This document shows, piece by piece, positions 7,730-15,666 of a stretch of DNA of 33,188 nt (its first letter is position 1; each line of letters opens with the position of its first letter). The translations under genes and the position numbers were made by a program. The stretch is from DATELY01 sp035276085 (GTDB lineage Bacteria > Pseudomonadota > Gammaproteobacteria > Steroidobacterales > Steroidobacteraceae), in assembly GCA_035276085.1 (NCBI GenBank), contig DATELY010000270.1, positions 1 through 33,188 of the forward strand. The letters are read 5' to 3'. The notes under the pieces are model-generated. The model did no database searches. It saw only the letters and a list, made by a program, of their open reading frames with translations, and was not told the DNA's origin.

Positions 7730-9799
7730 ATGAGTAGCGCTGCAGTGCTCGACCAATTGTCGATCAACACGATCCGCACACTGTCGATTGATGCCGTGCA
7801 GGCGGCCAACTCCGGCCACCCCGGCACACCGATGGCGCTGGCCCCGCTCGTGTACACCCTCTGGAACCGGATCCTGCGCTTCGATCCGCAGGATCCGATC
7901 TGGCCGAACCGCGACCGCTTCGTGCTCTCGAACGGCCACGCCTCAATGCTCCTCTGGTCGGTGTTGCACCTGACTGGCACGCAGGCGGTGAACGCCGATT
8001 ACGAACGCGTGGGCCGGCCGGCAGTGACATTGGACGACATCAAGCGGTTCCGACAGCTCGACAGCAAGGCGCCAGGACATCCGGAGTATCACTGGGTCTC
8101 GGGAGTGGAGACGACGAGCGGCCCGCTGGGACAGGGCATCGCGACGAGTGTCGGCATGGCGATAGCGGCAAAGTTTCTCGCCCATCGATACAACGAGCCT
8201 GGGTTCGAGATCTTCGACTACAACACCTATGCGGTGTGCGGAGATGGTTGCCTGATGGAGGGTATCGGCTCGGAAGCAGCTTCTCTCGCTGGGCACCTGC
8301 AGCTCGACAACCTGTGCTGGATCTACGACAACAACCACATCACGATCGAAGGCGACACTCACATCACGTTCACGGAAGACGTGGCCGCGCGCTTTCTTGC
8401 CTATCAGTGGAACGTGCTGCGCATCGGCGATGCCAACGACATCGATCACATCGAACAGGCCCTGTTGTCCTTTCAGCGCACGAGTGACCGGCCGACGCTG
8501 ATCATCATCGAAAGCCACATCGGCTACGGCTCGCCTCACAAGCAGGACACGGCGGACGCGCACGGCGAGCCGCTCGGTGAGGATGAGATCAGGCAGACCA
8601 AACGCGCGTACGGATGGCCGGAAGAGGCGAAGTTCCTCGTCCCCGAAGGCGTACCGCAGCACTTTGCGTCGGGCGTGGGTGCACGTGGCCTGCAGGCACA
8701 TCAAAAGTGGCAAGACCTCTTCGCGGTCTATCGTGCGAAATTTCCGACGCTGGCGGCCGAGGTCGATCAGATGCAACGGCGTGAGTTGCCCGCGAGTTGG
8801 GATGCCAACCTGCCCGTGTTTGCGGCCGACCCGAAGGGACTGGCTGGCCGCGATGCCTCAGGCCAGGTGCTGAACGTGCTCGCGCAGAACATACCGTGGT
8901 TCTTGGGCGGTTCCGCAGATCTCGGACCATCGAATCGCACGACGCTGAAATACCCCGGCGCGGGAGACTTCCAGGCTGGCAGTCGCGGGGGAAAGAATCT
9001 GCACTTCGGCATCCGTGAGCACTCCATGGCCGCTATCTTGAATGGTCTTTCGCTGTCTAAGTTGCGGCCATTCGGTGCCACGTTCGTCATCTTCAGTGAC
9101 TATGCGCGTGGCGCCATCCGGCTATCGGCCCTGATGGAGCTGCCCACGCTCTTCGTGCTGACGCACGATGCGATGGGCGATGGAGAAGACGGTCCCACTC
9201 ATCAACCGGTGGAGCACCTGGCGTCACTGCGCGCCATTCCGGGACTCACAGTGTTTCGCCCGGGCGATGCCAACGAGGTCGTCGAAGCGTATCGCTATGT
9301 CCTGCAGATGCGTCATCGCCCAGCCGTGCTGGCTTTGTCGCGCCAGGCTCTGCCGACACTCGATCGAAAGAAGTACGCGCCCGCCACAGGTGTCGCTCGC
9401 GGCGCCTACGTGCTCGCTGAACCTTCGGGCGGCGAGCCGGAGATCATTCTCATCGCGACCGGTAGCGAGCTCAACCTCGCGGTCCAGGCGCACGAGACAC
9501 TCGCAAGCCAAGGAGTCCGGTCCCGTGTCGTTTCGATGCCCTCGTGGGACGTCTTCGAAGCGCAGTCGCCGGAGTATCGCGACAGTGTGTTACCGCCCGA
9601 GATCGAAGCTCGTGTGGCGATCGAGCAGGCTTCCACGTTCGGCTGGGAACGCTACGTGGGCCTGAAGGGGCGCGTCATCGGCATGCATACCTTCGGTGCG
9701 TCGGCGCCGCTCAAGGAGCTACAGAGAAAATTTGGTTTCGAGCCCGAACGCGTGATTGCGGTCGTGAAGGCAGTGCTCAGCGGACAGGGCTCGCGCTGA
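7730..9799 (+). CDS. tkt: Transketolase
   Basis: This thiamine diphosphate enzyme transfers two-carbon ketol units between sugar phosphates in the non-oxidative pentose phosphate pathway. The 689-residue length is typical. Visible are AANSGHPGTPMALAPL with the catalytic His, SNGHASMLLW, the ThDP/metal motif beginning GDGCLMEGIGSEAASLAGHL and ending in YDNN, FGIREHSMAAI, and MGDGEDGPTHQPVEHL in the pyrimidine domain. ATG 7730 is chosen: it follows a GTGAGG ribosome site and gives the family N-terminus, whereas the frame upstream only overlaps the glgX remnant. It is the last gene of the operon; downstream lies a 268-nt non-coding stretch. Confidence 0.97.
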   Translation: MSSAAVLDQLSINTIRTLSIDAVQAANSGHPGTPMALAPLVYTLWNRILRFDPQDPIWPNRDRFVLSNGHASMLLWSVLHLTGTQAVNADYERVGRPAVTLDDIKRFRQLDSKAPGHPEYHWVSGVETTSGPLGQGIATSVGMAIAAKFLAHRYNEPGFEIFDYNTYAVCGDGCLMEGIGSEAASLAGHLQLDNLCWIYDNNHITIEGDTHITFTEDVAARFLAYQWNVLRIGDANDIDHIEQALLSFQRTSDRPTLIIIESHIGYGSPHKQDTADAHGEPLGEDEIRQTKRAYGWPEEAKFLVPEGVPQHFASGVGARGLQAHQKWQDLFAVYRAKFPTLAAEVDQMQRRELPASWDANLPVFAADPKGLAGRDASGQVLNVLAQNIPWFLGGSADLGPSNRTTLKYPGAGDFQAGSRGGKNLHFGIREHSMAAILNGLSLSKLRPFGATFVIFSDYARGAIRLSALMELPTLFVLTHDAMGDGEDGPTHQPVEHLASLRAIPGLTVFRPGDANEVVEAYRYVLQMRHRPAVLALSRQALPTLDRKKYAPATGVARGAYVLAEPSGGEPEIILIATGSELNLAVQAHETLASQGVRSRVVSMPSWDVFEAQSPEYRDSVLPPEIEARVAIEQASTFGWERYVGLKGRVIGMHTFGASAPLKELQRKFGFEPERVIAVVKAVLSGQGSR

Positions 9800-10067
9800 A
9801 ACAACGACTATTGAACTGTAACGGTCGATTGTGAAGTGCACGGCCGGCGGCTAGCTAGTTCCCCATCGGCCGCGGCGCACGACCCCGAAAGAATGAAAGG
9901 GCTCCTCTCTGGCCGTAGCCTGTAGCCCGTGGCCCGTATCCCTGCGTCCCCTAGTGGTAAAGAGCCTCTCGTTCCCAGGGTGCCCGCGGTACTTAATGAC
10001 CCTCAGGGGCACGTGCCTTATGGTTGCCGCTCAGTCCTGAGCTACGTCGAGCAGAAGGGTTCGCGCC
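9800..10067. other. Intergenic region between transketolase and the oxidase operon
   Basis: No gene is supported. The stretch contains a short degenerate tandem repeat (9915-9942) and an imperfect inverted repeat, GTGCCC at 9980-9985 with GGGCAC at 10007-10012. It presumably holds the end of the pentose phosphate operon and the promoter of the oxidase operon, but neither a T-tract terminator nor a clear sigma70 promoter is visible. A tRNA-like patch around 9950-9980 lacks a T-arm. Confidence 0.4.
9915..9942 (+). repeat. Four degenerate 7-bp tandem units (GTAGCCY-like)
   Basis: Units read GTAGCCT, GTAGCCC, GTGGCCC and GTATCCC, head to tail. No function is assigned; it may be slippage debris or part of a dispersed intergenic repeat. 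Confidence 0.5.
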
Positions 10068-10268
10068 GTGGAAACCTACGTCGAGCCTTCGGCGGCCGAT
10101 CAGCCGCAAAACGTTGCCGACTCGGTCGGAGAGGACGATCTGCAGCGGGTATTGCACGATGTCCCGCGCGGCGCATTCGCGCTGTGTGCGCTCGCCGTCG
10201 CGCTCGTGCTGATCTTCTGGCTCGCGATCTACTTTGGAGTTTTCCTGCCACGCGGCCCCGTGAGCTGA
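10068..10268 (+). CDS. Small one-helix cytochrome oxidase subunit (subunit IIa-like)
   Basis: This 66-residue protein has an acidic N-terminal tail of ~32 residues and one transmembrane helix (about residues 35-57, AFALCALAVALVLIFWLAIY) ending in GVFLPRGPVS. The RG-helix-W-x3-Y-x2-VFLPRG layout resembles the COX2A family, which supplies the helix missing from subunit II in ba3/B-type oxidases. The position immediately before subunit II (4 nt gap) supports this. The start is GTG 10068, preceded by AGAAGG. It probably acts in the inner membrane as a structural subunit of the oxidase. The assignment rests on topology, motif and context; similarity at this length is weak. Confidence 0.72.
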   Translation: METYVEPSAADQPQNVADSVGEDDLQRVLHDVPRGAFALCALAVALVLIFWLAIYFGVFLPRGPVS

Positions 10269-10272
10269 ACTC

Positions 10273-10818
10273 GTGACCGTGAACGAACAAGACATCCTGC
10301 GCACCGAGCTGCGGTGGGCCGCGGTCGTCGCAGCGGCTGTCGGCATCATTGTCGGTGTCATCGTCGTTTCGAGCGCGGCAATGGTGCTGCATCCGCCGAG
10401 CAACGTTGAAACGATCGATCCAACGACCCTGCATGTGCGTGGTGAGTTCGTCGAAGCCAATCTCGGTGCGATTCAGAATGCAGACGGCTCGGTCACTGCC
10501 CGCATCGTCGCGACGCAGTTTGCATTCATTCCGCGTTGTGTCGAGGTACCGGTCGGACGGCCCATCCACTTTCGCATCACGAGTCCGGATGTCATTCACG
10601 GTCTGCTGATCGATGGCACGAACGTCAACACAATGGTCATCCCCGGTTACATCTCGCATGTGAAGGCCACGTTTCCAGAGCCCGGCGATCGCTTCATGCC
10701 GTGCCACGAATATTGCGGTCTGGGTCATGGTGGCATGTGGAGCATGATCCGTGTCGTGCCACAAAACCGATGGAAGCCCGATGCGAACGGCCGAGTCAGT
10801 TGTGAATTCTCCCGTTAG
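10273..10818 (+). CDS. Cytochrome c oxidase subunit II, ba3/B-type (CuA subunit)
   Basis: This subunit accepts electrons from cytochrome c through the binuclear CuA centre on the periplasmic side. The 181-residue protein has a single N-terminal transmembrane helix (about residues 15-37) and a cupredoxin domain. CuA ligands are visible: His109 in DVIHG, then Cys144, Cys148, His152 and Met155 in PCHEYCGLGHGGM, with Glu146 in between. Having one membrane helix instead of two is the B-type pattern and explains the extra small upstream gene. The start is GTG 10273, 4 nt after the previous stop. Its 3' end overlaps subunit I. Confidence 0.93.
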   Translation: MTVNEQDILRTELRWAAVVAAAVGIIVGVIVVSSAAMVLHPPSNVETIDPTTLHVRGEFVEANLGAIQNADGSVTARIVATQFAFIPRCVEVPVGRPIHFRITSPDVIHGLLIDGTNVNTMVIPGYISHVKATFPEPGDRFMPCHEYCGLGHGGMWSMIRVVPQNRWKPDANGRVSCEFSR

Positions 10819-12418
10819 TCGACTGGTGCGGGCCCATCTCTGGGTCGCGTTTGCCGCGTTCGCGGTCGCCGCATTGATGGGCGCCGCGCAGATGCTCGTG
10901 CGCAGTGCGCTCACCGCGCCCGCCGAACGACCTGAAACCTATTACATCTCCGTGACGGCGCACGGCACGCTGATGGCGTATGTGCTACCGACGCTGTTCA
11001 TCATGGGCTTCGGCTACTTCGTCGCAACGACGGCGCTGAATCGCGAGTTGCCGAGCATCAAAGCCGCGTGGGTCGGATTCTGGATTGCGGTAACCGGCAT
11101 CGTCATGGCGGCGGTTCCGATCTTTCTCGGAAAAGCGACCGTCCTCTACACGTTCTATCCGCCGCTCACCGGCAGCGTGTTCTACTACGCGGGCCTCGTG
11201 CTCGTCGTGGTGGGTTCGTGGGTATGGGCGGCTCTGATGATCATCGCGATGCGCGACTGGAAGCGTGCGAATCCTGGAATGCCCGTTCCGCTCGCGATGT
11301 TCGCGACGGTCGCCAATGCTGTCCTGTGGTTGTGGACGACCATCGGCGTCGCCGCAGAGCTCCTCTTTCAAGTGATTCCCGCAGCGCTCGGGTGGAAGCA
11401 AACAATCGATGTCGGACTGTCACGGACGTTGTTTTCGTGGACGTTGCACGCGATCGTGTATTTCTGGTTGATCCCGGCTTACATCGCGTTCTACACGATG
11501 CTGCCACAAGCCGCTGGTGGGCGGCTTTACAGCGACACGATGGGCCGTCTCAGCTTCATTCTGCTTTTGGTCTACAGCTTGCCGGTCGGCATGCATCACT
11601 TGTTCATGGATCCGGAACACGGCACGGGATTCAAGTTCTTGGTGATGATGCTGACCTCGCTGGTCACGGTGCCGACATTCCTCACGATATTCACGATCAG
11701 CGCTTCGCTCGAAATTGCCGGCAGATTGCGCGGCGGCGCGGGCCTCTTCCGTTGGATTACCAAACTGCCGTGGGAACGACCGATGGTGCTCGCGAGCGGC
11801 CTTGCATTCGTCATGCTCGCGCTCGGCGGCTTTGGTGGCCTCATCAACATGTCATACGGCATGAACGCGATGGTGCACAACACATCGTGGGTCACCGCGC
11901 ACTTCCATCTGATCTTCGGCGGTTCGGTTGTCATCATGTATTTCGCGATTGCGTATGAGATCTGGCCGCAGCTGACAGGCCGCTTCGCGCCGAGCGCGAC
12001 ACAGATGCGAGTGCAGCTCTGGTCGTGGTTCATGGGCATCATGGTCATGACATTGCCGTGGCATGCGCTCGGCTTGTTCGGTCAGCCGCGGCGCGTCAGC
12101 ACCTTCGATTACTCGATGCCGCAAATTGCGTGGTGGGGACCGTGGACACTCGTGTCGACCGCCGGCGGCGCCATCATGCTGATCGGTGCGCTGCATTTCG
12201 TGTGGATTCTCACGACGGCGTATCGCGGCACGACTCCAACCGAGGTACGGATGAGCTACGCGCGCGCGGTACATTCCCCGCATCGCGTGCCGGCTGCGCT
12301 CAATGGTTTCGCTCTTTGGAACTGGCTGTTGCTGTTCCTCATGCTCGTCGCCTATGGCTATCCAATCGCACAGGCTTTCATCATCGATGGGCCGCCTGCA
12401 ATGATTCATCGCGCGTGA
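10802..12418 (+). CDS. Cytochrome c oxidase subunit I, ba3/B-type heme-copper oxidase
   Basis: This catalytic subunit reduces O2 to water at a heme-CuB centre while pumping protons across the inner membrane. It is a polytopic protein of ~538 residues. Ligands are visible: His54 in TAHGTLMAY (low-spin heme), the CuB His with the cross-linked Tyr four residues later in HAIVYFWLIPAY, the MHH pair in VGMHHLFMDPEHG, and WVTAHFHLIFGG with the two histidines binding high- and low-spin hemes. B-type oxidases of this kind often work at low oxygen (family knowledge). The start is uncertain: GTG 10802 overlaps subunit II by 17 nt, and in-frame ATGs lie at 10781 and 10751. No subunit III or heme A synthase gene is in the window. 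Confidence 0.94.
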   Translation: MNSPVSRLVRAHLWVAFAAFAVAALMGAAQMLVRSALTAPAERPETYYISVTAHGTLMAYVLPTLFIMGFGYFVATTALNRELPSIKAAWVGFWIAVTGIVMAAVPIFLGKATVLYTFYPPLTGSVFYYAGLVLVVVGSWVWAALMIIAMRDWKRANPGMPVPLAMFATVANAVLWLWTTIGVAAELLFQVIPAALGWKQTIDVGLSRTLFSWTLHAIVYFWLIPAYIAFYTMLPQAAGGRLYSDTMGRLSFILLLVYSLPVGMHHLFMDPEHGTGFKFLVMMLTSLVTVPTFLTIFTISASLEIAGRLRGGAGLFRWITKLPWERPMVLASGLAFVMLALGGFGGLINMSYGMNAMVHNTSWVTAHFHLIFGGSVVIMYFAIAYEIWPQLTGRFAPSATQMRVQLWSWFMGIMVMTLPWHALGLFGQPRRVSTFDYSMPQIAWWGPWTLVSTAGGAIMLIGALHFVWILTTAYRGTTPTEVRMSYARAVHSPHRVPAALNGFALWNWLLLFLMLVAYGYPIAQAFIIDGPPAMIHRA

Positions 12419-12427
12419 TGAGCGACA

Positions 12428-13282
12428 ATGAGTACCGATGGATCTCCCGCTCCTGCCGAACAAGAAGCGCTCGATAAACGGTGGCGCATCTGGGCAAGCG
12501 TTGCGGTCGGTGGTTTCGTATTGCTCGGCCTCGTACTTGGCTTCTGGGTCTTGCCGGTATCGGAGGATGCGAAGTTCGATCCGTTTGCCGCAATGTGCCG
12601 TTCCATTGGCATCCCTGGCTTCGGCGCCGCCGGTGCGCCACCCACCGTGAGGCCTCCGTTCGCGCCACGGGCATCGAACGTGGCGTGGAACGCTGGCAAC
12701 CGTCAGTTGCTGGCGAACGCGAAGGTTGAACGGGGTGCAACAATCGCAGCCACCGTGTGCTTCGCGTGTCACGGCAACGATGGTGTCGGCGTCGCACCGA
12801 CCTATCCCAATCTCACCCATCAGTCGTCCCGTGCAATCTTCAAGCAATTGAACGACTACAAGACCGGCGTTCGCACCGGTGGCATGGCGGCGGTGATGAC
12901 ACCAATGGTGGCAGCGCTGGATACACAACAGATGGCCGACGTCGCCGCGTACTATGCCTCGCTCAAGCCGCGCACGACGCGATACGGTGAAGATGTTGCG
13001 CCAGACATCTATCGCCTCATCAAGATAGGCAGTCCTGCGCGAGCACTACCGCCTTGTGATTCGTGCCACGGCGTGAACATGAGCGGCCCTGAAGAATCCC
13101 CGGTGCTGCTCGGGCAATCCGCGACATATTTCGAACGAGCGCTCAGCGCGTTCGCCACGGGTGAGCGACGCAACGACAACTACGGCCGCATGCGCATCTT
13201 CGCCAAAGCGCTCACGCCGGAGGAAATCCAGCAACTCGCGAAGTACTACGCGCCGCGACCGACCGGAAGACATCCTCGCTGA
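12428..13282 (+). CDS. Membrane-anchored diheme cytochrome c
   Basis: This electron carrier probably feeds the ba3 oxidase encoded just upstream (9 nt gap). The 284-residue protein has one N-terminal transmembrane helix (about residues 21-43) that anchors two class I cytochrome c domains in the periplasm. Heme attachment motifs are CFACH at 111-115 and CDSCH at 210-214. Probable distal methionines lie in GGMAAVMTPMV and in NYGRMRIFA, followed in each domain by a C-terminal helix of the type QQMADVAAYYASL and EEIQQLAKYYA. It resembles the cytochrome c4/553 class. The last few codons (TGRHPR) run to the edge of the rearranged region that follows, so the extreme C-terminus may have been altered. 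Confidence 0.9.
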   Translation: MSTDGSPAPAEQEALDKRWRIWASVAVGGFVLLGLVLGFWVLPVSEDAKFDPFAAMCRSIGIPGFGAAGAPPTVRPPFAPRASNVAWNAGNRQLLANAKVERGATIAATVCFACHGNDGVGVAPTYPNLTHQSSRAIFKQLNDYKTGVRTGGMAAVMTPMVAALDTQQMADVAAYYASLKPRTTRYGEDVAPDIYRLIKIGSPARALPPCDSCHGVNMSGPEESPVLLGQSATYFERALSAFATGERRNDNYGRMRIFAKALTPEEIQQLAKYYAPRPTGRHPR

Positions 13283-13291
13283 GCGAGGGGA

Positions 13292-13351
13292 GCGGTTCTT
13301 CGTACCGACAACGGCGTTCCGTTCGCCAGTGCGAGCGCGTTCTTCGGCTAA
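13292..13351 (+). mobile_element. IS481-like integrase-core remnant
   Basis: Read in the frame starting at 13292, the sequence gives AVLRTDNGVPFASASAFFG and then a TAA stop. VLRTDNGVPFAS is characteristic of the integrase core of IS481/IS3-type transposases around the second catalytic aspartate (TDN). Only ~19 codons remain, with no continuation into the usual tryptophan-rich block, so this is a relic. It starts 10 nt after the cytochrome c stop codon. Confidence 0.5.
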
Positions 13352-13667
13352 GCCGATCGTCGTAGACGACTCATCTCGAAACTCAATGCGGGAGCCGCGT
13401 CAATCGCCGCGGTCTTGAGGGAGTGGACGGTTATTCGCGTCCCCGCATCTGCCAGCTGACCTTAAAATCATGCAGCTCTATTTCCTCCTCGGCTACCGTG
13501 TCTTCCGCGGCGTGCTGACGTAGTTGCTCCGTCACGAGGCTCAGAGTGACGATGGGCAACGTGAACTCCGGCTCGGGATCAACAAAACCAGCGAAGCATG
13601 TGAGCTGGTTTCTAACGAGTTGGATATGGAGACGTGCGCGACGCGGTGTTGCCGAAGCTCGCGCGTG

Positions 13668-13785
13668 CGGCCAACAAGGCGTGAACCTTCTGTTCCTTGA
13701 TCCGCCGCAGCGGATGATCTTTCGACACACAAACCACCCTTGAAGATCCACTTCGCCGCGCGTCGTTTCGACCGAGCTGGGTTCT
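13668..13785 (-). mobile_element. IS5/IS1182-like transposase N-terminal remnant
   Basis: On the minus strand, one frame gives TTRGEVDLQG (about 13739-13766) and, after a frame change, SKDHPLRRIKEQKVHALLA. The RGEVxxQG start followed by a DHPLRRI block is typical of the first ~40 residues of IS5/IS1182-group transposases. The frame then degenerates and no DDE region is found. Judgement is from motif memory only. Confidence 0.4.
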
Positions 13786-14038
13786 TTTTTGCGGCTGATT
13801 GTCTCCGGATCGCATGCGCAAGAAAGAGTTGTTCAACAGCCTGCTTAAAAAAATTGAGCCGAATAAAAAACGGAAATATAAGAATGAAAAAAATCCCCAT
13901 CTAATGCGTCTAAGTCAAACTGAAACGCTCCATAAATAGATTGAAGCATGAGCTTAAATGGCTTTTATTCATTGGAATTCGGGGCGCGTGTCAGATCCTG
14001 AGGTGAGATCATAAAGACGAAGAATATTCGTGTTTGTC

Positions 14039-14066
14039 TTGACATCCTAACAACGCGCTTCATAAT
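14039..14066 (+). promoter_or_regulatory. Sigma70-like promoter for the catabolic cluster
   Basis: A perfect -35 TTGACA (14039-14044) is followed after 16 nt by CATAAT (14061-14066), one mismatch from the -10 consensus. The next gene starts 60 nt downstream at GTG 14127. It is the clearest promoter in the window and faces the SnoaL/LLM/TonB receptor genes. Confidence 0.6.
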
Positions 14067-14126
14067 CTCCACCATAAATTCGGGACCAACCACCCACAGA
14101 GTTGGCTCATTTGAAGGGGTAGAGGC

Positions 14127-14504
14127 GTGACCGATTACGCTGCGGTTGCCGAGCGGCTGGTGAATGCATACAACGCGAAGGACTTCGCCGCGTTGGCGGC
14201 AATGATCGCCCCCAATCTCGATTTCGCCCATTTCAACCGGAACTTTGTCTTCTCCGAACGTGCCGGGCTGATAGCCGTGTTGCGTCACTTCGCCACTGAG
14301 TTCCTACCGGATCGCCGCTTCCTTCCGCCCGAGCGTGTCACGGTCTGTGGGCCCATCGTGATTCGCGAGGGTTACTACACCGGCACGGCACGAGTCGACG
14401 TCCCAGGCTTCGCGCCCGTCGGAGGGACCGTCATGCTGAAGTTCTGCAGTGTTTTCCGTTTCGATGCGAATGGGATCCTGGTCGAGTGGAAAGATTACGG
14501 TTGA
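14127..14504 (+). CDS. SnoaL/NTF2-like fold protein
   Basis: This small cytoplasmic protein of 125 residues has the alpha+beta cone layout of the NTF2/SnoaL superfamily. An N-terminal helix (AERLVNAYNAKDFAALAAMIA) is followed by DLDFAHFNRN-like strands and a C-terminal sheet ending FRFDANGILVEWKDYG. The final 'F..G.I..W.DY' pattern is common in SnoaL-like and limonene-epoxide-hydrolase-like members. The family includes polyketide cyclases, ketosteroid isomerases, hydratases and non-catalytic lipid-binding proteins, so no reaction can be named. The start is GTG 14127 after AGAGG. It is the first gene behind the promoter at 14039 and is followed closely by a flavin oxidoreductase, which suggests a joint role on a cyclic or lipophilic substrate. 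Confidence 0.75.
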   Translation: MTDYAAVAERLVNAYNAKDFAALAAMIAPNLDFAHFNRNFVFSERAGLIAVLRHFATEFLPDRRFLPPERVTVCGPIVIREGYYTGTARVDVPGFAPVGGTVMLKFCSVFRFDANGILVEWKDYG

Positions 14505-14549
14505 TTGCGATCGCCTTCGAGATCACCGGCTCCCATGTCTGAGGTGTCA

Positions 14550-15611
14550 ATGAAAATCGGAATGTTCCAAACCCCGTTTGTCGCGCCCGAGCGGACCGCG
14601 GCACAGGTCTTCGACTGGGCTGTGCAGCAGGCAATGGTGGCCGACCAGGCGGGATTCAGTGAGTACTGGATTGGCGAGCACGCCACGCTCAACTGGGAAG
14701 GCATTCCGTGTCCCGAATTGGTGATCTCCGCCGTTGCTCGGCAGACCAAGCAGATCAAGGTGGGTCCACTGGCGCATCTGTTGCCCTACTACCACCCGGC
14801 CTCACTTGCCATTCAGACCGCGTGGCTGAGCCAGATCCTGCAAGGCCGCTACATGTTGGGCGTAGCGACGGGTGCGTATCCGACGGACGCCGCACTGCGC
14901 GGCATAAAGGACATGTCGGTCAACCACCGCATGATGCTCGAGGCGATCGACATCATGCAGCGCGTCTGGAAGGCCGAGCCATTTGAATTCAAGGGTGAGT
15001 TCTGGAACGCCGGATACCCGAAAGCCGAAGGCAAGCCGCTGCGCGACACGCGTCCCTGGGGCGGCACGATGCCCATGGCGATGACTGGATTGAGTGCGCC
15101 GTCTGCGTCGATCAAATTCGCCGCGACGCAAGGCTACATTCCGGCATCTGTCTACGCGGGCAACGATTTCCTGCGTAATCACTTCGATAGCTACAAGGAA
15201 ATCGCCGAGCAGAGAGGCAGGTCTTACAGTCGTTCTATCCATCGGGTCGTACGCGACGTGTTCGTCGCGGACAGCGATAAAGAAGCCAGACGACTCGCGA
15301 TCGAAGGCAGTCTGGGCCGGGCTTGGAAGGAGTACCTGCTTCCGACCTATCAGCGCTTCGGTGTACTGCCGGGACTGATGTCTGACAAATCGGTGAGCGT
15401 AGAGGATGTCGATGTCAACTACCTCGCCGAACACGTCTGGATTGTGGGCTCACCGGAGACGGTGGTGAGGAAGTTCCAGGAATGGTTTGACCAACTCGGC
15501 GGGCCGTTCGGAACCTTGCTCATGTACAGCCACGACTACATCGACAACCCGAAGCCTTGGGAGGAGTCGATGAAGCGAATCGTCAAAGAAGTAGTGCCGA
15601 AGCTCGCCTAG
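14550..15611 (+). CDS. LLM-class (bacterial luciferase-like) flavin-dependent oxidoreductase
   Basis: This 353-residue protein has the luciferase-like TIM-barrel pattern: MKIGMFQTPFVAPERTAAQV at the N-terminus, SEYWIGEHATLNWEG, IKVGPLAHLLPYYHPASLA, and LGVATGAYPTDAALRGI in the flavin region. The late HVWIVGSPETVVRKFQEW is the usual 'G(S/T)PE.V' segment near the C-terminus. Members use FMN or F420 to oxidise or monooxygenate aldehydes, ketones and other compounds; cofactor and substrate are not readable here. ATG 14550 is preferred since GAGG (14541-14544) precedes it; an in-frame ATG at 14535 lacks a ribosome site. The pairing with Ltp-like thiolase-fold genes and a DUF35 protein downstream resembles, from memory, the set around Rv3520c-Rv3523 in Mycobacterium tuberculosis. 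Confidence 0.88.
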   Translation: MKIGMFQTPFVAPERTAAQVFDWAVQQAMVADQAGFSEYWIGEHATLNWEGIPCPELVISAVARQTKQIKVGPLAHLLPYYHPASLAIQTAWLSQILQGRYMLGVATGAYPTDAALRGIKDMSVNHRMMLEAIDIMQRVWKAEPFEFKGEFWNAGYPKAEGKPLRDTRPWGGTMPMAMTGLSAPSASIKFAATQGYIPASVYAGNDFLRNHFDSYKEIAEQRGRSYSRSIHRVVRDVFVADSDKEARRLAIEGSLGRAWKEYLLPTYQRFGVLPGLMSDKSVSVEDVDVNYLAEHVWIVGSPETVVRKFQEWFDQLGGPFGTLLMYSHDYIDNPKPWEESMKRIVKEVVPKLA

Positions 15612-15666
15612 CGACGCGAGAAAAACTCCAGTCAACGCAGGCAATCGATACAGGGGATCACAGATC

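Larger units (their letters stand above)
13283..14126. other. Gene-free region with transposase fragments and AT-rich stretch
   Basis: No intact gene is supported across ~840 nt. Two protein fragments of different mobile-element types are recognisable (13292-13351 and about 13668-13785). The stretch around 13840-13920 is conspicuously AT-rich, with runs of A, against the GC-rich background. A sigma70-like promoter lies near its right end (14039-14066), and a 5-bp stem CCAAC/GTTGG with a 10-nt loop lies at 14086-14105. Minus-strand frames of 106-119 codons across 13431-13900 have no recognisable domain apart from the transposase fragment. It reads as a scar of old insertions separating the oxidase operon from the catabolic cluster. 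Confidence 0.6.

Noticed and set aside
9945..9990. tRNA-like patch (TAGTGGTAAAGAGCC...)
   Set aside because: It resembles a D-arm only. No acceptor stem, anticodon arm of correct size or T-loop follows.
13431..13751. 106-codon minus-strand frame as a hypothetical gene
   Set aside because: Part of it overlaps the decayed transposase fragment in the wrong frame, and the rest matches nothing. Better read as relic DNA.
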